In this document: one piece after another, positions 1-5,633 of the stretch
Layout of the letters: each line of letters starts with the position of its first letter
Position numbering within the stretch: the first letter of the stretch is position 1
Assembly (NCBI GenBank): GCA_020852775.1
Contig: JADZAD010000097.1
Location: 1-5,947, forward strand
Origin: Anaerolineae bacterium
Lineage (GTDB): Bacteria; Chloroflexota; Anaerolineae; Aggregatilineales; UBA3940
Reading direction: 5' to 3'
Length of the DNA stretch: 5,947 nt
The notes under the pieces: generated by a model
What the model saw: the letters and a program-made list of their open reading frames with translations, nothing else
Told to the model about the DNA's origin: nothing
Databases searched by the model: none
Position numbers and translations under genes: made by a program

Positions 1-1049
1 GATTCGCCGAAGCGTGCAGCGAACGCGGCCCGGCTGAGGCCCTCACGCACCAGCCGCAGGCCAAGAAAAGCCGTTTCACTCATCTCAATGCGCCGTGTGA
101 TTTCTTCGAAGCCTTCCAGTGCGGGTGAAAATGGATACCTCCCGGCATCTTCTCCGCTCAGTATCCGCTCGATATACAGCCTGACCGGACGGACATTCCA
201 ATAACGCACCCCACACATCGCGCCAAACGCACCTGCGCCGAACCCGAAGAACGGACGGTTATGCCAGTACTGGCGGTTATGCCGGGATTCCAGGCCGGGC
301 TGTGCCCAGTTGGAGATCTCGTATTGTGTCAGGGTGGTTGATACCAGCCGTTCCCGGGCGGCATCGTACATCGCGGCGGCAAGATCAGGGTCGGGGGGAG
401 CCACGCGCCCCCGCTCAATCCAGAAATACAGCGCTGTACGTAGTTCCACCGTGAGGGCATACAGGGCCAGATGAGTGGGTTCCAGCCTGAGCGCCGCCTC
501 CAGTGAGGACTCCCAGCCCGCAAGCGACTGTCCGGGCGCGCCGTAGATCAGATCGAGATTGACGTTCTCGAAGCCCGCCTGCCGGGCGCTTGCTGCTGTC
601 GAGATAGCCTCCGCGAAGGTATGATCCCGTCCGAAGAGACGGAGGTCTGCCGTCTGGGCGCTCTGTACACCGATGCTGACACGTGTTACACCGGCGGTTC
701 GGTACGCGGCGAGGCTCTCTGGTGTTGCCGTGCCAGGGTTAACCTCCAGTGTGATCTCCGCTCCGGGCATAAGGCCATACCAGTGTACCGAGGCATCGAT
801 GATGCGCCTCACCTGTTCAGGGGATAGGAGTGAGGGAGTTCCACCACCCAGATACAACGAGCAGGCGACCAACGGGCCGCGCCCCGCGCTTACTCGCTGC
901 ATCTCACGGATCACGGCATCGACGTACTGCGGAATATGATGCTCAAGATGGGTATAGACGTTAAATGCACAGTAAGTGCACTTCACCCGGCAGAAGGGCA
1001 CGTGCACATAGATGCTGGCAGGCTCTGTGAGGCCGGGGCATAGATTCAC
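1..1049 (-). CDS. hemW: Radical SAM heme chaperone HemW (HemN-like), 3' end beyond window
   Basis: 349 codons are visible, read from a GTG at 1049-1047; the C-terminus lies beyond base 1. The radical SAM cluster motif CxxxCxxC is C20, C24, C27 (CRVKCTYCAFN). It is followed by GGGTPS (68-73), EVNP (102-105), SIGVQS (125-130), a GRDH stretch (140-143), DLIYGAPGQ (166-174), YEISNWA (243-249) and SRHN (255-258). A partial HemN C-terminal domain (SETAFLGLRLV) lies near the edge. The residue two after the last cluster Cys is Phe, where true coproporphyrinogen dehydrogenase HemN has a fourth Cys. By family knowledge this favours HemW, a cytoplasmic 4Fe-4S/SAM protein that binds heme and delivers it to target proteins. 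HemW is usually near 380-400 residues, so roughly 30-50 are missing. The GTG overlaps the glk stop as GTGA, and the next in-frame Met is residue 50, after the cluster motif, so GTG is the only sensible start. Expression is probably coupled to glk. Such genes are often mislabelled coproporphyrinogen III oxidase. Confidence 0.93.
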   Translation of the reverse strand, partial: MNLCPGLTEPASIYVHVPFCRVKCTYCAFNVYTHLEHHIPQYVDAVIREMQRVSAGRGPLVACSLYLGGGTPSLLSPEQVRRIIDASVHWYGLMPGAEITLEVNPGTATPESLAAYRTAGVTRVSIGVQSAQTADLRLFGRDHTFAEAISTAASARQAGFENVNLDLIYGAPGQSLAGWESSLEAALRLEPTHLALYALTVELRTALYFWIERGRVAPPDPDLAAAMYDAARERLVSTTLTQYEISNWAQPGLESRHNRQYWHNRPFFGFGAGAFGAMCGVRYWNVRPVRLYIERILSGEDAGRYPFSPALEGFEEITRRIEMSETAFLGLRLVREGLSRAAFAARFGE

Positions 1050-2041
1050 AGCCTGCCCAGCGCCTGCAGCCCCTGCGTCGCCGCGCCGATCAACGCTGTC
1101 TGCGGATTCATCACCACGCGTACCGGAAAGTGGCTCAGAAGCTGCGAAAAGCGTCCCTTCTTCAGGAACGCCTCCATGAAGCCGCCGTGGCGAATCGGCT
1201 CAAGGATGCGCGGCGGAATGCCACCAGCCAGGTAAACGCCACCGGTCGCCAGCACTTTGAGGGCAAGGTTGCCTGCTTCAGCTCCGAGAATCTCGATAAA
1301 GAGCTCCATCGTCTTGACACAGATCGGTGGCGGCTCATCCATTTCGAAAGCAGCCCGGGAGATAACAGGGGTTTTATCCTGCACTGAGGCCAGCTTTTCC
1401 GCCAGCCAGTCAGGTTCATCGTAGCCCATACCATCCCGCAGGAAGCGGTAGACATAGGGAATTCCCATGCCGGAGCAGACCCATTCGTAGCTGACATGGT
1501 TCAGGCGGCGCTGCAGGAAGCGTAACAGATCGATCTGCAGGTCATTAGCCGGAGCGAAATCCACATGCCCACCTTCGGAAGGGTGTGCCCGGTAGTACTG
1601 CCCATCAAAGGTGACGTAGCCCTCACCAAGGCCGGTACCCGGTGCGATCACGGCGATTGCACCATGCTCAACAGGGCTGCCTGCATTGAGCGTGACGATG
1701 TCTTCCGGGCGCAGTGCCGGGATGCCGAAGCCGATCGATTCGAGGTCATTCAGCAGCCGTACCTCTTTCACGCGCAAAGCGCGGCGAAGGCTATCCGCTT
1801 CGATTACCCATGGAAGATTGGTGATCGCGGCCTTCCCCGCAACAACTGGCCCGGCCACGCCAAACGAAGCATATTCCACCGTGAACGGGTTCTCAGCTAT
1901 AAAAGCCTGCACGAGGGTTTCCAGGCTGTCGAAGCTATTACTGGGTAGAGCGGCAGTGGCTACCGGGTCAAATAGGCCCCGTACCGGATCAATGATTGCC
2001 CGACCGGTCTTAGTACCGCCGATGTCACCTGCCAGGAGCAT
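1046..2041 (-). CDS. glk: Glucokinase (Glk family, non-ROK)
   Basis: Encodes a cytoplasmic ATP-dependent glucokinase (EC 2.7.1.2) making glucose 6-phosphate, 331 residues from the preferred ATG. In order: phosphate-binding DIGGTK (6-11), GVAGPV (about 61-66), TNLPW (74-78), LLNDLE with N98 and D99, APGTGLG (133-139), EGGH (156-159), E186, GGVYLAGGIPPRI (267-279) and NPQTALIGAA (312-321). N98, D99, E156, H159 and E186 match in order and spacing the sugar-binding residues known in E. coli Glk (N99, D100, E157, H160, E187), so the enzyme looks intact. The ROK zinc motif CxCGxxGC is absent, so it belongs to the E. coli-like Glk family. The longest frame starts at GTG 2053, one base after the pgi stop, and adds four residues. 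ATG 2041 is preferred because GAGG sits six bases upstream, while the GTG has no Shine-Dalgarno sequence. It lies downstream of pgi and overlaps hemW by four bases, so it is very likely in the same operon. Its substrate could include other hexoses. Confidence 0.94.
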   Translation of the reverse strand: MLLAGDIGGTKTGRAIIDPVRGLFDPVATAALPSNSFDSLETLVQAFIAENPFTVEYASFGVAGPVVAGKAAITNLPWVIEADSLRRALRVKEVRLLNDLESIGFGIPALRPEDIVTLNAGSPVEHGAIAVIAPGTGLGEGYVTFDGQYYRAHPSEGGHVDFAPANDLQIDLLRFLQRRLNHVSYEWVCSGMGIPYVYRFLRDGMGYDEPDWLAEKLASVQDKTPVISRAAFEMDEPPPICVKTMELFIEILGAEAGNLALKVLATGGVYLAGGIPPRILEPIRHGGFMEAFLKKGRFSQLLSHFPVRVVMNPQTALIGAATQGLQALGRL

Positions 2042-2047
2042 GGGTCG

Positions 2048-2051
2048 CCTC
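2048..2051 (-). promoter_or_regulatory. glk ribosome binding site that favours ATG 2041
   Basis: GAGG is followed by a six-base spacer (CGACCC) and ATG 2041-2039. It overlaps the last base of the alternative GTG start at 2053-2051, which itself has only AT-rich sequence with no Shine-Dalgarno match upstream. If the site is used, translation must begin at the ATG. Confidence 0.65.
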
Positions 2052-2054
2052 ACG

Positions 2055-3749
2055 TTAGATAGATTGTACGATCTGTGTGATACCGGTGATCACATCCCCC
2101 AACAGATGGAGGCGCAGCACCCGGCGCTGGTTATCCTGCAGGGCCTGGGCATCGCCCAGTGCCTGTGAGTCGATCAGAACACCAAACGTCATTGACGAGG
2201 CTGCTGCGCCCGCCTCGTCCGGGACAGGAATATCACGCGGGTGCTCGGCGGTAATCTGGATGAAGAAACTGTTACCGGCATCCCCCTTATGCAACTGCCC
2301 GGTCGAATGCAGGAAGCGTGGGCCATAGCCAAGCGTTACCGCCAGACGGCTGCGCTCCAACAACGAAAGGCGCAACGCAGACAGCACCGCGTTTACGTCG
2401 GGTGTTGGAGGAACATAGGCCTGTATAGCGATGTAATCACCGGTGCGTGCCCCGGAGAGGAAGCTCACTACGGCCTGCGAAAGTGTCTCCGCACTGACTT
2501 TGCCGTATACTGCCACGTCGTGGTCAACCAGCGCAGCATTCTGCACCGGGAGGGCACCCTTTTCGCGGTAGGCTGCCACCATCTGCCGGGCAAGCACCTT
2601 GGCCGACTCCACGTCCGGCTGATCAAACGGCTGAATCTCCAGGCAGTGGCCTGTGACCGCCGTCGCAAGCTCCCACAGAAAGAACTGCCCACCCAAATCG
2701 AACGGATCCTCAAGGTGCATCCGCACAACCGGATGGCCGGCCCGTTCAAGCGCATCTATTCCCTTATCATAGGTCGCGTCATCACCCAGTTTAAGGTAGA
2801 CAAACAGCCGGTCGGCTCCGTAGACCGCGGGAGCAGCCGGCGCCTCGCCCACCACCGGGAGGATACCTTTACCTTCCTTGCCAGTGCTCTCCGCAACCAA
2901 TTGCTCCACCCACGCCCCGAAGCTGACCAGTGATGGTGACGAGACAAGCGTGACCTTGTCCCGTCCAGCTTTAGCCATTTCACCCATCACCACGCCCAGC
3001 ACCGCAGCAGGGTTCTCCGTTGCCGGGACGGCAGGGCCGCACAGAGCCATCTGCGCCTGAGCGCGATCCAGCAGACGCTTCAGATCGATACCCACCATCC
3101 CTGCCGGGGCCAGTCCGAAACAGGACAGAGCCGAGTAGCGCCCACCGATATCAGGGTTATTGAGGAAGACCTTGCGGAAGCGGTAACGCGTGGCGGTATC
3201 AAGCAGCCCGCTGCCGGGGTCGGTGATGGCGACAAAATGACGCCCGACTTCCTCCGCAGAGTGCCGTTCCAGCAGGCGGTTATAGAAGTACTTGAAGAAC
3301 GAGAAGGTCTCGACCGTCCCCCCTGACTTGGTTGAGACGATGAAGAGCGTCCGGTCAAGGTTAAAGCCCTCCGCACAGGACAGCACCGCTGCGGGATCAG
3401 TACTATCAAGCACCGCCAGGTCGAGCATCCCTGCAGCCACGCCGAATGTCTTGCGAAACACCTCCGGCGCAAGGCTCGAACCACCCATTCCCAGCAGCAG
3501 CGCATGAGTGAAGCCCTCGGCGCTGACCTCACGGACGAAATCCTCGATCTCTCCGATGTTGCCCGTCATCTCACTGGCGACGTTGAGCCAGCCCAGGCGA
3601 TTCGTGATCTCGGTGGGGTCGCTGCGCCAGACGGTGTGATCACGCTCCCAGATACGGCGGAGAACCCCGGCTGACTGAAGCTCGTCAAGCGCCGCCAGAA
3701 TCCGGGCACTGTAGCTGCCAGCACTGACCTGCACACCCTGAACATTCAT
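2055..3749 (-). CDS. pgi: Glucose-6-phosphate isomerase, Tal-Pgi-type stand-alone form
   Basis: Interconverts glucose 6-phosphate and fructose 6-phosphate (EC 5.3.1.9) in the cytoplasm. Residue numbers here count from the first ATG (3752), giving 565. Two sugar-isomerase (SIS) domains are visible. GMGGSSLAPEV (88-98) is followed by the phosphate-binding STKSGGTVET (140-149), GGRYSALS (203-210) with the presumed active-site Arg, ESTGKEGKG (288-296) with the presumed catalytic Glu, and FDQPDVESAK (376-385) with the Lys equivalent to that of the classical FDQWGVELGK signature. A further C-terminal region of about 180 residues carries GYGPRFLHSTGQLHKG (475-490). The N-terminal RIWERDHTVW and the C-terminal region are, as I know the family, typical of the isomerase half of bifunctional transaldolase/Pgi proteins, but no transaldolase domain is present here. 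The second ATG (3749) is preferred because GGAGG at 3760-3756 lies six bases from it but only three from the first. It follows the ADP-ribosylglycohydrolase gene and precedes glk, forming a Glk-Pgi pair. I did not assign the classical catalytic His. Confidence 0.93.
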   Translation of the reverse strand: MNVQGVQVSAGSYSARILAALDELQSAGVLRRIWERDHTVWRSDPTEITNRLGWLNVASEMTGNIGEIEDFVREVSAEGFTHALLLGMGGSSLAPEVFRKTFGVAAGMLDLAVLDSTDPAAVLSCAEGFNLDRTLFIVSTKSGGTVETFSFFKYFYNRLLERHSAEEVGRHFVAITDPGSGLLDTATRYRFRKVFLNNPDIGGRYSALSCFGLAPAGMVGIDLKRLLDRAQAQMALCGPAVPATENPAAVLGVVMGEMAKAGRDKVTLVSSPSLVSFGAWVEQLVAESTGKEGKGILPVVGEAPAAPAVYGADRLFVYLKLGDDATYDKGIDALERAGHPVVRMHLEDPFDLGGQFFLWELATAVTGHCLEIQPFDQPDVESAKVLARQMVAAYREKGALPVQNAALVDHDVAVYGKVSAETLSQAVVSFLSGARTGDYIAIQAYVPPTPDVNAVLSALRLSLLERSRLAVTLGYGPRFLHSTGQLHKGDAGNSFFIQITAEHPRDIPVPDEAGAAASSMTFGVLIDSQALGDAQALQDNQRRVLRLHLLGDVITGITQIVQSI

Positions 3750-3755
3750 CATGAG

Positions 3756-3760
3756 CCTCC
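3756..3760 (-). promoter_or_regulatory. pgi ribosome binding site
   Basis: A strong GGAGG reads on the minus strand just before two tandem ATG codons. It is three bases from ATG 3752 and six bases from ATG 3749. The spacing favours the second ATG, which shortens the protein by one Met only. Confidence 0.8.
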
Positions 3761-3792
3761 GTAAGGGCAGGTAGATCCGGAATAAAGAGCAG

Positions 3793-3810
3793 ACGATGCG
3801 AAGACATCGT
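3793..3810 (-). other. Small intergenic hairpin between the ARH-family gene and pgi
   Basis: The minus strand reads ACGATG-TCTTCG-CATCGT: a perfect 6-bp inverted repeat around a 6-base loop, which a T-G wobble pair could shorten to a CTTC tetraloop. The left arm begins on the last base of the ARH-family stop codon. The bases after it (CTGCTCTTTATT) are pyrimidine-rich but not a clear T-run, so a strong intrinsic terminator is unlikely. It could stabilise an mRNA end, act as a weak attenuator or be chance. Confidence 0.4.
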
Positions 3811-4748
3811 TATGCCCCCGCAGCAGTGAGTTGTTCCTTACAGGCCGCCAGGCGATCCGCCAGCGTAGTGAGGTCCTGCCGGCGTTCGAGGCGGGCGACC
3901 CATGCCGGGGGAATGGCGTCCAAGCCCAGGCGGGCCGCCACCAGGCTCCCGGTGATGCAGCCAACTGAATCCGAATCGCCAGCGATGTTCACCGCGCGCC
4001 GAACCGCTGCTACGTAGTCACTCTGATGGCGTATCGCGCAGTAGACCGCCATAGCGACCGCCTCGGAGCCGACCCAGCCCGCACCGATATGAGCAACAGC
4101 AGCGATCTCGTCTGTCCACTGCAGGACATGGCCGACACGCAGCATGGCATCGACAAACTCGTCAGAGAGATCCCCGATGAAGTCAATCACATGGTTGACA
4201 TACTGTTCCGGTGGCACACCATCGAGCGCCAGCTTGACCAGATAGGCCGCGGCGACCGCCGATGCGATTGACTCAGGGTGGGCATGGGTAGCTATCGAAC
4301 TGGCGTAGGCAACATCCCGCAGCCGGACAGGATCATTCTGGTACAGATAGCCAATTGGAGCGACACGGATCGCTGAGCCGTTACCGCGGGCAGATGAACC
4401 AGACTCACGCCAGGGCACCCCAGCTTCGAGCGTGCGTACCGCCTCGATCAGGGTATGACCGGGGGCGCGCGTGTTATCGGGCGAATTGCTCCACGCGACC
4501 AGCCGGCGTGCAAGAGCCGCCATGAACACGTCCAGATCTGCGTCCGCAACCTCAAGCAGCGCTTCGGCCACGGCGAGCGTGGTCTGGGTATCTTCGGTAA
4601 ACATCGCAGGATCAGGTGGTTCCTGGATACCCGCTGCGCCATAGATGATCGCAATCTTTTCCATCTTCAGGAACTCGATCGGCCAGCCCAGCGCATCACC
4701 CAGCGCCAGCCCGTAAATCAGGGCGCGTGCACGTTCCTGTTCTGCCAT
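3810..4748 (-). CDS. ADP-ribosylglycohydrolase (DraG/ARH) family protein
   Basis: 312 residues, matching the usual length of this all-helical binuclear-metal family, which removes ADP-ribose from modified proteins, nucleic acids or small molecules. Seen in order: the N-terminal GLALGDALGWPIEF (13-26), TEDTQTT (51-57) as the first metal-binding motif, GNGSAIRVAPIG (122-133), THAHPES (154-160), GAGWVGSEA (222-230) and NIAGDSDSVG (254-263) as the second metal-binding motif, with D258, D260 and S261. The first motif is TEDT where TDDT is usual, and the second is DSDS where DTDT or DxDT is common; both changes are conservative, so activity is plausible. An in-frame TAG at 4784-4782, with no start codon after it until ATG 4748, fixes the start; GAGGG lies four bases upstream. 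It is first in the minus-strand block, followed by pgi, glk and hemW. The substrate cannot be told from sequence. It is not clearly the nitrogenase regulator DraG, since no nif genes are visible. Confidence 0.88.
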   Translation of the reverse strand: MAEQERARALIYGLALGDALGWPIEFLKMEKIAIIYGAAGIQEPPDPAMFTEDTQTTLAVAEALLEVADADLDVFMAALARRLVAWSNSPDNTRAPGHTLIEAVRTLEAGVPWRESGSSARGNGSAIRVAPIGYLYQNDPVRLRDVAYASSIATHAHPESIASAVAAAYLVKLALDGVPPEQYVNHVIDFIGDLSDEFVDAMLRVGHVLQWTDEIAAVAHIGAGWVGSEAVAMAVYCAIRHQSDYVAAVRRAVNIAGDSDSVGCITGSLVAARLGLDAIPPAWVARLERRQDLTTLADRLAACKEQLTAAGA

Positions 4749-4790
4749 ATTACCCTCGCAGTTAATATCCTCCGGATGAGTCTACACTAT

Positions 4791-4819
4791 GCATTAAACG
4801 AGGCGCAAGAACTATCCAA
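4791..4819 (-). promoter_or_regulatory. Weak candidate promoter for the ARH-pgi-glk-hemW block
   Basis: On the minus strand, TTGGAT (4819-4814) and TAATGC (4796-4791) are separated by 17 bases. Each is an imperfect match to -35 and -10, and the -10 is poor. A minus-strand promoter is expected somewhere between 4749 and about 4860 because the neighbouring gene is divergent. This placement is only one option. Confidence 0.22.
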
Positions 4820-4837
4820 CCCGGCATGATGGTCGTA

Positions 4838-4846
4838 TGATACAAT
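4838..4846 (+). promoter_or_regulatory. Candidate extended -10 promoter for the YugP-like/thioesterase block
   Basis: TGATACAAT is an extended -10 element (TGn followed by TACAAT, one mismatch to TATAAT), about 40 bases before the GAGG site. The positions 17-18 bases upstream (about 4817-4823) show no convincing -35 box, which is common for extended -10 promoters. Transcription would start near 4853. It sits in the divergent intergenic region, so the location fits. This is a consensus match by eye only. Confidence 0.4.
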
Positions 4847-4883
4847 CTGACAGGGAGACTTCTCCACCCGAGTGGTAAACGTC

Positions 4884-4887
4884 GAGG
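4884..4887 (+). promoter_or_regulatory. Ribosome binding site of the YugP-like gene
   Basis: GAGG lies directly against ATG 4888, with no spacer, but nine bases before ATG 4897. A ribosome paired here would initiate at the second ATG, which also matches the family's N-terminus. Confidence 0.65.
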
Positions 4888-4896
4888 ATGACAACA

Positions 4897-5598
4897 ATGC
4901 CTTATTACTTCAATCCCACCTATCTTATCTTCATGGCCCCCGCGCTGCTGCTGATGATGTATGCCCAGTGGCGCGTTCAGTCTGCATACCGGAAGTGGGG
5001 CCAGATCGCGACCAGCCGGAACATAGTGGGCGTTCAGGCGGCGCAGGCAATCCTGCAGGCAGCCGGATTATACGGTGTGAACATCCAGGAGATCGGCGGA
5101 GACCTGACCGATCATTACGATCCACGCTCGAAGACGCTGCGGTTCTCTCAGAGAGTCGGGCGCGGAAACTCCGTCGCGTCGATGGCGATCGTGGCCCATG
5201 AGATCGGGCATGCGCAGCAGGACCACACGGGGTATCTGTTGCTGCGGCTACGTGGCGGGATCGTGCCGCTGGTGAATATCGGGTCTCAATTGGGGCCTAT
5301 TCTGTTCTTCATCGGCATGCTGCTGAACTTCCCGACGCTTACCTGGATCGGCATTATCTTCTTTTCGGGCGCATTCGTCTTCGCGCTGATCACCCTGCCG
5401 GTGGAACTCAACGCCTCCAGCCGGGCGATGAAGATGCTGAAGACATCCAATCTGCTGGTTGATCAGCGCGAAATGGGTGGGGCGCGTGCAGTACTGACCG
5501 CCGCAGCACTGACCTATGTCGCCGGGATGCTGACAGCCTTCTTCCAACTGCTGTACTATATTTCCCTCGCCTCAGGGCGCAGCAACCGCAGAAACTGA
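4897..5598 (+). CDS. YugP-like membrane zinc metallopeptidase
   Basis: A putative neutral zinc metallopeptidase of the YugP family, embedded in the cytoplasmic membrane; 233 residues from the preferred ATG, close to B. subtilis YugP. After a short YYFNPTYL leader come a hydrophobic segment (about 9-24), a soluble stretch and the zinc motif HEIGH (101-105), with two His ligands and the catalytic Glu. Two hydrophobic segments follow (about 122-143 and 147-167), then LPVELNASSRAM with E170 as likely third ligand, and a last hydrophobic segment (about 202-224). The C-terminus is short and basic. The catalytic set is intact. The longest frame begins at ATG 4888, but its GAGG directly abuts that codon; the same GAGG is nine bases from ATG 4897. 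Starting at 4897 also gives MPYYFNPTYL, like the family's usual N-terminus. Its substrate is unknown; a role in membrane protein quality control by analogy with HtpX is only a guess. It is divergent from the glycolytic block and probably cotranscribed with the thioesterase gene that follows. Confidence 0.9.
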   Translation: MPYYFNPTYLIFMAPALLLMMYAQWRVQSAYRKWGQIATSRNIVGVQAAQAILQAAGLYGVNIQEIGGDLTDHYDPRSKTLRFSQRVGRGNSVASMAIVAHEIGHAQQDHTGYLLLRLRGGIVPLVNIGSQLGPILFFIGMLLNFPTLTWIGIIFFSGAFVFALITLPVELNASSRAMKMLKTSNLLVDQREMGGARAVLTAAALTYVAGMLTAFFQLLYYISLASGRSNRRN

Positions 5599-5633
5599 TC
5601 CCCCGGGTGACCGCCAGTTAACAGGGATACAGG

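Larger units (their letters stand above)
4749..4896. other. Divergent intergenic region
   Basis: About 140 bases between the starts of the ARH-family gene (minus) and the YugP-like gene (plus). It is visibly more AT-rich than the flanking genes near 4755-4820 and 4835-4850. It holds ribosome binding sites for both genes and the candidate promoters listed separately. On the minus strand there is a second GGAGG (about 4774-4770) with no in-frame start codon after it except ATG 4748. I see no long inverted repeat that would mark an operator. Confidence 0.7.

Noticed and set aside
329..523. Short minus-strand frame within hemW
   Set aside because: It is an alternate register of hemW; the correct register is open from 1049 to the window edge.
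621..939. Overlapping plus-strand frames within hemW
   Set aside because: Both are antisense to a continuous hemW frame carrying the expected radical SAM motifs.
1565..1948. Long plus-strand frame inside glk
   Set aside because: It is antisense to a glucokinase with intact motifs along its full length, shows no recognisable domain and has an odd composition; a shadow frame.
2241..2933. 230-codon plus-strand frame inside pgi
   Set aside because: It lies entirely opposite pgi, which has every expected motif. The frame is rich in Arg, His and Cys and resembles no family, as expected for antisense of GC-rich coding DNA.
3080..3532. Minus-strand frame overlapping pgi in another register
   Set aside because: Very Arg-, Ser- and Cys-rich translation typical of a frame-shifted reading; pgi itself is continuous.
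4455..4829. Plus-strand frame across the ARH-family gene start and the intergenic region
   Set aside because: It is opposite a well-supported gene, has no domain, and would run through the promoter region of the divergent block.
5599..5633. Possible terminator between the YugP-like and thioesterase genes
   Set aside because: A CCCCCGGG run is present but there is no stem followed by a T-tract; the gap mainly holds the ribosome binding site of the next gene.
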